From JALYOC01 sp036675345 (GTDB lineage: Bacteria > Myxococcota > Myxococcia > Myxococcales > Myxococcaceae), in contig JAKFFE010000019.1 of NCBI GenBank assembly GCA_036675345.1, positions 468,068 to 532,067 on the forward strand: DNA of 64,000 bases, written 5' to 3'. How positions within the stretch are numbered: position 1 is the first letter of the stretch; each line of letters opens with the position of its first letter. Shown here piece by piece: positions 58,717 through 64,000 of this stretch. A program made the position numbers and the translations under genes. The notes under the pieces are model-generated. The model worked only from the letters and a program-made list of their open reading frames with translations. It made no database searches and was not told the origin of the DNA.

Positions 58717-59929
58717 GCCGGGTGGCGGTGAACAGCTGCACCGGCTCGGTCTTGCCTCGCACCGTCACCGAGGCCACCGGGACCCAGTCGAAGCGGGGAC
58801 CGATCAGGGTCTGGGTGTAGGCGGTGATCAACGGCGAGGTCCCCAGCTCCTTGGTCAGTCCCTCGATGCGGGAGGCCAGGTTCACCGGGTCGCCGATCAC
58901 CGTGTACTCGCGGCGGATCTCCGCGCCCACGTCCCCCACCACCACCCGTCCGGTGTGGACCCCGATCCCGATCTTCAGCGCCGGCTTGCCCTGCGCGGCC
59001 CGGCGGGTGTTGAGCGCCTCCAGCGACTTCATCATCTCGATCGCGCAGGCCACCCCGGCCACCGCGTGATCCGGCTGATCCAGCGGCGCCCCGAAGTAGG
59101 CCAGGATCCCGTCGCCGATGAACTTGTCCAGGGTGCCTCCGAACCGGAAGATCACCTCCACCATCTGGGTCAGGTACTCGTTGAGCAGGAGCACCACCTC
59201 GGTGGGCTCCATCGTCTCCGAGAGGGTGGTGAAGCCGCGGATGTCGGCGAAGAGGATGGTGCACTCCCGCTGCTCGCCCGCGGCGGTGTCCGCGCCCCGG
59301 GCGGCGATCCGCTCCGCCACCACCGGGGAGAAGTACCGGCCCAGCCGCTCGCGCTGCCGTTGCTCGGAGGAGATGTCCACCAGCAGCCGGCCCACCTCTC
59401 CCGCGGTGTACGCGCACATCGCGGTGCCAAAGCCCATCACCAGCGCCACCCCCGCCAGCCCGTCCAGCGGCGGCTGGCCCGCGCTGAGCAACAGCCAGTA
59501 CTGGATCCCGGCGGCGATCAGCCCGGCCAGCAGGGTCAGCGAGCGGCGCATGGAGAGCAGCGCCACCAGGATCACGAAGGTCAGCAGCAGGCCAGAGAAC
59601 ATCCCCGCGCTGGCGCTGGGATCGTCCGACCCCACCACCGAGTCGGTGGCGATGATCGACACCATCGGCAGGTCCACCACCAGCACCGCCAGGTACACCC
59701 GGGCCAGCGGGCGGCGGTGCTCCCAGACGGCGGTGAACAGCGCCAGGGCCAGGTAGAGGGCCAGGGGCCACTTCGCCAGGTTCCAGTCCAGCAGGGTGGC
59801 CACCAGCAGCCAGGCCACCGTCCCGCCGATCCGGATCCGGTTCATCCATTTGCCTGCCCGGCGCTGCTGTCGGTGCAGCAGCCGCAGCAGCACGTTCTGG
59901 AGGTCGACAGTGGGTGAGGCAGTTGCCAC
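58703..59929 (-). CDS. Membrane-anchored adenylate/guanylate cyclase (class III)
   Basis: 408 residues. About six N-terminal membrane helices (WLLVATLLDWNLAKWPLALY onward, ending near residue 170), a linker RERLGRYFSPVVAERIA, then a complete class III domain: metal Asps in TILFADIRGFTTLS and DKFIGDGILAYFG, transition-state Asn and Arg in IGDPVNLASRI. In contrast to the FHA-GAF protein at 8.5 kb all key residues are intact. The DKF Lys favours ATP as substrate, so cAMP is the probable product. Confidence 0.92.
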   Translation of the reverse strand: MATASPTVDLQNVLLRLLHRQQRRAGKWMNRIRIGGTVAWLLVATLLDWNLAKWPLALYLALALFTAVWEHRRPLARVYLAVLVVDLPMVSIIATDSVVGSDDPSASAGMFSGLLLTFVILVALLSMRRSLTLLAGLIAAGIQYWLLLSAGQPPLDGLAGVALVMGFGTAMCAYTAGEVGRLLVDISSEQRQRERLGRYFSPVVAERIAARGADTAAGEQRECTILFADIRGFTTLSETMEPTEVVLLLNEYLTQMVEVIFRFGGTLDKFIGDGILAYFGAPLDQPDHAVAGVACAIEMMKSLEALNTRRAAQGKPALKIGIGVHTGRVVVGDVGAEIRREYTVIGDPVNLASRIEGLTKELGTSPLITAYTQTLIGPRFDWVPVASVTVRGKTEPVQLFTATRLLEP

Positions 59930-59961
59930 CTGGCCAACCTAGCAGGGGCCGGTGCCGAGGC

Positions 59962-59967
59962 TAGATT
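59962..59967 (+). promoter_or_regulatory. -10-like TAGATT, 6 nt from the thpR ATG
   Basis: TAGATT is followed by cgaccc and the ATG of thpR, the same geometry as at 12751 and 57556. It would give a leaderless transcript. It lies 32 nt from the divergent cyclase start. Confidence 0.4.
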
Positions 59968-59973
59968 CGACCC

Positions 59974-60537
59974 ATGCGCCTCTTCATCGGACTGGAGCTG
60001 GGAGAGGAGGTCCAGGCCGGGGTGGAGGCCACCTTGCGGAACCTGCGGCCCCTCTCCCCGGACTCGAAGTGGGTGGACCCCAGGAAGACCCACCTCACCC
60101 TGGTCTTCCTGGGCAGCGTGGAGGAGGAGCGGCTCCCGGAGCTGGACGCGGCCCTGGCCCCGGTGGTCGCCCGTCACCGCCCGTTCCAGTTGAGCTTCAC
60201 CGACGGGGGCAGCTTCGGGGGAAGGGCCCGGCCCCGGGTGCTGTGGGTGGACGTGCGCGGAGAGCTGGACGCGCTCAAGTCATTGCAGGGGGAGCTGGCG
60301 ACGAAGGTGCAGCAACTGGAGATTCCGCTGGAGGAGCGGGAGTACGCCGCTCACCTCACCCTGGCCCGAGCGAGGCATCCCCGGGGAGACGCAGGGCTGG
60401 CGGCCTGCGCGGAGAAGCTGCAGGGGAGGAAGTTGGGCCCGCTGGCGGTGCGGGAGGTGCTGCTCTTCCAGAGCGTGACCTCTCCCCAGGGTGCCCGCTA
60501 TCAGGTCCAGCGCCGCTGGCCGCTGGCGGGTCCTTGA
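59974..60537 (+). CDS. thpR: RNA 2',3'-cyclic phosphodiesterase (2'-5' RNA ligase ThpR)
   Basis: 187 residues, standard length. Both HxT/S motifs of the 2H phosphoesterase fold are present: THLTLVFLG at about residue 40 and AHLTLARAR at about 125. N-terminus MRLFIGLEL is typical. It hydrolyses 2',3'-cyclic phosphates of RNA. Confidence 0.93.
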   Translation: MRLFIGLELGEEVQAGVEATLRNLRPLSPDSKWVDPRKTHLTLVFLGSVEEERLPELDAALAPVVARHRPFQLSFTDGGSFGGRARPRVLWVDVRGELDALKSLQGELATKVQQLEIPLEEREYAAHLTLARARHPRGDAGLAACAEKLQGRKLGPLAVREVLLFQSVTSPQGARYQVQRRWPLAGP

Positions 60538-60660
60538 TCCGACACCGTTGCCTATAGCCAGTGATGCGCCCGGGCGCGGGGGCGTTATCTGTGAGCCCTT
60601 TCAAATGGATGCCCCGGGGGCCAGCGCGCCGAACCTGGGCGGCGGGCAGTAGGAGGACGG

Positions 60661-61824
60661 ATGCCGTTGTGGGCTCGAATCATCTTCTTGGTGATCACCG
60701 CGTTGGTGATCCTGGCGGTGCATGTGTACGTCTACCGGCGGCTGGTCCGGGACGTGACCGAGCACCGGGGGCTGCGCCGGCTCTCCGCGGCGGTGCTGGT
60801 GGTGATGGCGATCGCCGGTGCCCTGGCCCGCCCGCTGGCCCGCCAGCTCCCGGAGGGAACCTTGCGGCCGGTGGTGATTGGCCTGCTGCTGTGGATCGGG
60901 TTCGTGCTCTTCCTGCTGATGGCGCTGCTGGCGGCGGACTTCGTGCGCTGGGGGACGGATCGGGTCCGTCGGTACCGCACCGGCTCGGCGGAGCTGCCCG
61001 CGGATCCCTCCCGGCGGAAGTTGATCGCCGCCGGGGTCTCGGTGGCCTCCACGGTGGTGGCCGGAGGCTTCACCACCTTTGGCGCCTACCGGGCCTTCGA
61101 AGGGCCGGTGGTCCAGGAGATCCCGGTGCGGCTGCCCGGACTGCCCAGGGCGCTGGAGGGCTTCCGGATCGCCCAGCTGACCGACGTGCACGTGGGCGCG
61201 GTGATCCAGCGCAAGTTCATCGAGGAGCTGGTGGCCCGGACCAACGGCAGCCGCCCGGACCTGGTGGTGATCACCGGGGATCTGGTGGACGGCCCGGTGG
61301 AGCAGCTGGGCCGCTACCTGGCCCCGTTCCAGAACCTCTCCGCCCGGTTTGGAAGCTGGTTCGTGACCGGGAACCACGACTACTACTCCGGCGCGGACAG
61401 CTGGGTGGCGGCCCTGCAGGGGCTGGGGATCCCCTCCTTGAGGAACCGGCGGGTGGAGATTGGCGACGCGGGCGCCTCCTTCGATCTGATCGGCGTGGAC
61501 GACTGGCGAGGGGACTACGACCTGGAAAAGGCGATCTCCGGCAGGGATCCGGCGCGGGCCTCGGTGCTGCTGTCGCACCAGCCGAACAACGTGAAGAAGG
61601 TCGCGGAGGAGCAGTTGGGCCTGATGGTCTCCGGCCACACCCACGGGGGGCAGATCTTCCCCGCCAACCTGATCGGCGGACTGATCTGGGGCGAGCGCAA
61701 CACCGGCCTCTCCCGGGTGGCCGACTCCCAGTTCTACGTCAGCCGCGGCTGCGGCTTCGTCGGTCCTCCGATGCGGGTCGCCGCCCCACCGGAGATCCCG
61801 GTGCTGGTGCTGCTCTCCGCCTGA
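60661..61824 (+). CDS. Membrane-anchored metallophosphoesterase (YaeI/YkuE-like)
   Basis: 387 residues. Three or four N-terminal membrane helices (LWARIIFLVITALVILAVHV and others), an RRKLIAAGVSVASTVVAGGF helix resembling a Tat-like or anchor segment, then the calcineurin-like domain: QLTDVHVG (Asp-His), VITGDLVDG, VTGNHDYY, LSHQPN and VSGHTHGGQ, with all metal ligands present. It probably removes phosphate from a lipid or envelope substrate outside the cytoplasm. Confidence 0.92.
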   Translation: MPLWARIIFLVITALVILAVHVYVYRRLVRDVTEHRGLRRLSAAVLVVMAIAGALARPLARQLPEGTLRPVVIGLLLWIGFVLFLLMALLAADFVRWGTDRVRRYRTGSAELPADPSRRKLIAAGVSVASTVVAGGFTTFGAYRAFEGPVVQEIPVRLPGLPRALEGFRIAQLTDVHVGAVIQRKFIEELVARTNGSRPDLVVITGDLVDGPVEQLGRYLAPFQNLSARFGSWFVTGNHDYYSGADSWVAALQGLGIPSLRNRRVEIGDAGASFDLIGVDDWRGDYDLEKAISGRDPARASVLLSHQPNNVKKVAEEQLGLMVSGHTHGGQIFPANLIGGLIWGERNTGLSRVADSQFYVSRGCGFVGPPMRVAAPPEIPVLVLLSA

Positions 61825-61881
61825 GCGACGCGACGCGCCCCGGCCCACGGATTTCTTCCCGCGCGGGTACCTCGGACGGGC

Positions 61882-61934
61882 GCGCCGTTCGATCCGCGCG
61901 TCCCCTCAGGGGCGAAAGCGCCGTTCGATCCGCG
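61882..61934 (+). repeat. 17-bp direct repeat at a gene end (GCGCCGTTCGATCCGCG)
   Basis: Copies at 61882-61898 and 61918-61934. The second lies inside the J-domain gene end (encoding ...RIERR); the first is just beyond its stop, as if the 3' end had been duplicated. Confidence 0.8.
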
Positions 61935-63774
61935 AGCGCAGCAGCTCCACCGCCGCGGTGCTGGAGAGCTCCGCCTTGGACGAGAGCTTCGCGCCGACCA
62001 CCCGATCGGAGATCCGGGAATCGGCGCGCAGCCGCTGGGCGCCCACGAACAGCTCCACTGACCCGGGCGGAAGCTCCACCTGGTACGGCGTGAAGTAGCA
62101 CTCCCACAACCGGTCGATCAGCTCCCGGGCGGTCAGCGCCTGCTTCTCTGCGGGAAGCATCTGGAACCCCAGCGAGGCGCCGCCGAAGCGGACCACCTGC
62201 TCCACCACCAGGCCCAGCTTCTGCGCGTCGGGGAGCAGCGCCTCGATCCCGTCGTTGCGGCTGTAGAGCCAGTAGCGCTTCTGCACCTTGGCGCAGCGCG
62301 GACAGACCATGGCGTTGAGCTCGTCAAGTCCGCGGGTCCGCAGCAGGTGCAGCAGCCCCACCTGCTCCTGGCAGGCCTTGCACTGCTCCACCGCGCCCAG
62401 CTGCAGGAAGACCTCGCGGGCCAGCTCCGCGACCGAACTCCCCTCCAGCGCGATCGACACCCCCGCAGCCAGCGAGGCGTCCCGCAGCTGCACCCCGGCG
62501 TGGACCACTCCCCCCTGGGTCCGCATCCCCAGCTCCAGATGCGCCGGCAGCCGCGCCAACGCGCGCTCGTACTCCGGCGCGTCGGGGAAGCGCGCGCGCA
62601 AGGCCTGGTAGCGGTCCTTCCACGCCTGCTGCGTCTTCAGTCCATCCGGAGGACGCAGGGCGCGCTCGGCGAAGTACGCGTACAGGGTCAGCGCCACCTG
62701 CCACGGCGCGTCCAGGCTGCGCTCTTCCAGCTCGCGGGCCAGGGTGCGCGCCTCCACCGAGGCGCGGCGCTCCTCCAGCCGCTCCAGGCCCCGGCGCACC
62801 AGCGGGCTCTCCAGCACCGGGTCGAAGGCCCGCAGCGCCCTGCCCTTCTTGTCGCGTGTCTCGGTCAGCTTGTTCATCGTCTGGCCCCACTCTGCGGACA
62901 ACGCGGACGCGGCGCGGTGGAGCGAGGTCAGCCGGTGCCAGCCGTCCGCCAGCGCCGCCGCCGCCTCCTCCACCAGCTCCTGCCGGGTCTCGGCGAAGAA
63001 GTCCCGCCCCTCTGCGTTGCGCCTCTCGTGCTCCTGGAACAGCCGGTGACTGGCGGTGCCGCGCATCGACTCCAGCTGCCGGCGCAGGGTCCGGGCAGCC
63101 TCCGCCAGGGCCCGCTGACGGCGATCCAGATGCGCCAACCGCTCCTCAGCGGTGAGGCTCTCCAGCGCCTCGCCGGCCCCCACCTTCTCGGCGATCAGCT
63201 CCAGCTCGGTGCGATCTCCGCGCTCGTAGGCGGCGTTCACCTGGGACATCAGCTGGTGCAGCCGGCCGCGCTCGTCCTCGTCCCGCCCCAGGTCCGGGTG
63301 GAGGACCCGCGCCAGCCGGCGCAACAGCCGCTTGAGCAGCTTGGCCTGATCCTCGCGGGAGTCGGCGATCACCTGATCGGTGTCGGCGGTATCCTCTGGA
63401 TCAACGAACTCCTCTTGGACCGCGGTGCGACGGGCGGAGGCCGCCTTCTTCTTCTTGACCCGACGCGCAGGCGCCGGGGGCGGGCTGCGCAGCGCCTCCA
63501 CCAACCGACGGAGCTCCTCCTGCAGCCGCTGCACCCGACGCGGGACCCGCTCCGCCTCCTCCAGCGCACCGTAGGCCTCCGCCAGGGCCGAGTCGTGCGC
63601 CAGGCCGAACCGGGCCAGCGTCTCCGAGAGCGCCTCCAGCTCGGTGTCCAGCGCGGTGACCTCCTCCAGCGCCGAGCGCAGCCGCTGCTCCGCCTCGCGG
63701 ACCGGTTCCCCGGCCGGACCGGACGTGCGCACCAGGGCTTCGGTGCGGGCCAGGCTGTGGGCGGGGTCGACCAT
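61906..63774 (-). CDS. Large coiled-coil protein with divergent J-domain and zinc ribbon
   Basis: 622 residues. An N-terminal coiled coil (EAEQRLRSALEEVTALDTEL) and basic KKKK stretch lead to KLLKRLLRRLARVLHPDLGR near residue 155, with the HPD loop and following helix of a J-domain (QLMSQVNAAYERGD). Central helices follow, then CKAC (about 465) and CPRC (about 490), which can form one zinc site, and a C-terminal domain with YFTPYQVELPPGSVELFVG. It is likely a J-type cochaperone for Hsp70, but the helix II/III pattern is weak. No dnaK adjacent. Confidence 0.72.
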   Translation of the reverse strand: MVDPAHSLARTEALVRTSGPAGEPVREAEQRLRSALEEVTALDTELEALSETLARFGLAHDSALAEAYGALEEAERVPRRVQRLQEELRRLVEALRSPPPAPARRVKKKKAASARRTAVQEEFVDPEDTADTDQVIADSREDQAKLLKRLLRRLARVLHPDLGRDEDERGRLHQLMSQVNAAYERGDRTELELIAEKVGAGEALESLTAEERLAHLDRRQRALAEAARTLRRQLESMRGTASHRLFQEHERRNAEGRDFFAETRQELVEEAAAALADGWHRLTSLHRAASALSAEWGQTMNKLTETRDKKGRALRAFDPVLESPLVRRGLERLEERRASVEARTLARELEERSLDAPWQVALTLYAYFAERALRPPDGLKTQQAWKDRYQALRARFPDAPEYERALARLPAHLELGMRTQGGVVHAGVQLRDASLAAGVSIALEGSSVAELAREVFLQLGAVEQCKACQEQVGLLHLLRTRGLDELNAMVCPRCAKVQKRYWLYSRNDGIEALLPDAQKLGLVVEQVVRFGGASLGFQMLPAEKQALTARELIDRLWECYFTPYQVELPPGSVELFVGAQRLRADSRISDRVVGAKLSSKAELSSTAAVELLRSRIERRFRP

Positions 63775-63876
63775 CGGGGCGGCCGGTCATACCGCTCCGG
63801 CTGCGCGGTGGCGACGCCTCCCGGTGCTGGATGCCTGCTCGTCTGCTCTCGCCTCCCGAGCAAGATCCAGACCGCA

Positions 63877-63892
63877 AAATGTAGCCTGTCCC
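63877..63892 (+). promoter_or_regulatory. 16-bp motif aaatgtagcctgtccc (copy 3)
   Basis: Identical 16/16 to the copy at 30013-30028. It precedes an ATG at 63934, which opens a frame to the window end; a -10-like TAGCCT sits 44 nt from that ATG. Confidence 0.4.
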
Positions 63893-63933
63893 TCAGGATC
63901 CCACACATCTTCGGGTTGTGATCTAAGCGGCTG

Positions 63934-64000
63934 ATGCCGAAGAGTCGCCAGGCCGTAGATGTGACCTCCGAAGTTGGCTGCGCGTCTCTTGGGGATGCCC
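63934..64000 (+). CDS. Possible 5' end of a gene running off the window
   Basis: An ATG opens a frame of 22 codons (MPKSRQAVDVTSEVGC...) still open at 64000. It follows the aaatgtagcctgtccc motif and lies in lower-GC sequence than its neighbours, but the fragment is too short to recognise a family. The rest of 63775-63933 holds no other feature I can support. Confidence 0.3.
   Translation, partial: MPKSRQAVDVTSEVGCASLGDA

Overview
The window is GC-rich bacterial DNA (about 70% GC) with densely packed genes, very many GTG starts and GTGA/ATGA stop-start overlaps. It most resembles a myxobacterium (Myxococcota, former Deltaproteobacteria). The reasons are a Ser/Thr kinase with the HRDISPQN catalytic loop, an FHA-GAF-cyclase, a receiver-DUF4388 protein, many Cys-rich or low-complexity lipoproteins with a clear lipobox, and a protein with a sorting-like C-terminal tail. 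I saw no rRNA, tRNA or CRISPR array.

Layout. 1-3 kb: the end of an alpha/beta hydrolase, a repeat-bearing small lipoprotein, a STAS protein and two lipoproteins. 3.0-4.1 kb is a graveyard: a frameshifted hemerythrin remnant, an IS66 transposase remnant and a 69-bp tandem repeat with hairpins. 4.1-12.6 kb (minus strand): TonB-like protein, BtuD-like ATPase, Ser/Thr kinase, a probably dead FHA-GAF-cyclase, a PQQ-type sugar dehydrogenase and a BtuC-like permease. 12.7-17.0 kb (plus): small lipoprotein, class II UvrA and a propeller-like lipoprotein. 17.1-21.8 kb (minus): a textbook cobalamin riboswitch followed by btuB, a surface-type propeller lipoprotein and btuF. The vitamin B12 uptake parts are therefore in two blocks split by the UvrA segment, and the lipoprotein between btuB and btuF is a candidate analogue of the Bacteroides BtuG B12-capturing protein.

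21.8-23.9 kb: FHA protein, a 90-residue protein, a ComEA-like HhH protein and a MarR regulator. 24.0-33.0 kb is a five-gene set (DUF4175-like coiled-coil protein, Zn peptidase, MoxR ATPase, DUF58, BatA/VWA), probably an envelope-stress or complex-maturation module. 33-36.8 kb: NagZ, a DUF2339 and a DUF4184 membrane protein. 36.8-44.3 kb: a 1530-residue lipoprotein, a Gly-rich lipoprotein and a coiled-coil lipoprotein. 44.3-49.2 kb: a Ni/Co transporter-like protein, the receiver-DUF4388 protein, a small secreted protein, an XRE regulator, prolyl-tRNA synthetase and a VOC protein.

50-55.5 kb holds an asparagine synthetase-like amidotransferase facing a coupled three-gene operon (AurF-type diiron oxygenase, PLD-like protein, ACC-deaminase-like PLP enzyme), with a duplicated dyad repeat between them; this looks like a small undescribed biosynthetic cluster. 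55.5-64 kb: a signal peptidase I-like protein lacking both catalytic residues, a FabG-like reductase with an intrinsic terminator, a glycosyltransferase, an intact membrane cyclase, ThpR, a metallophosphoesterase and a large divergent J-domain protein.

Recurring themes are pseudoenzymes (dead cyclase, dead signal peptidase), short duplications at gene 3' ends, -10-like boxes only 6-7 nt from start codons (possible leaderless mRNAs), and an identical 16-bp motif in separate intergenic sites.
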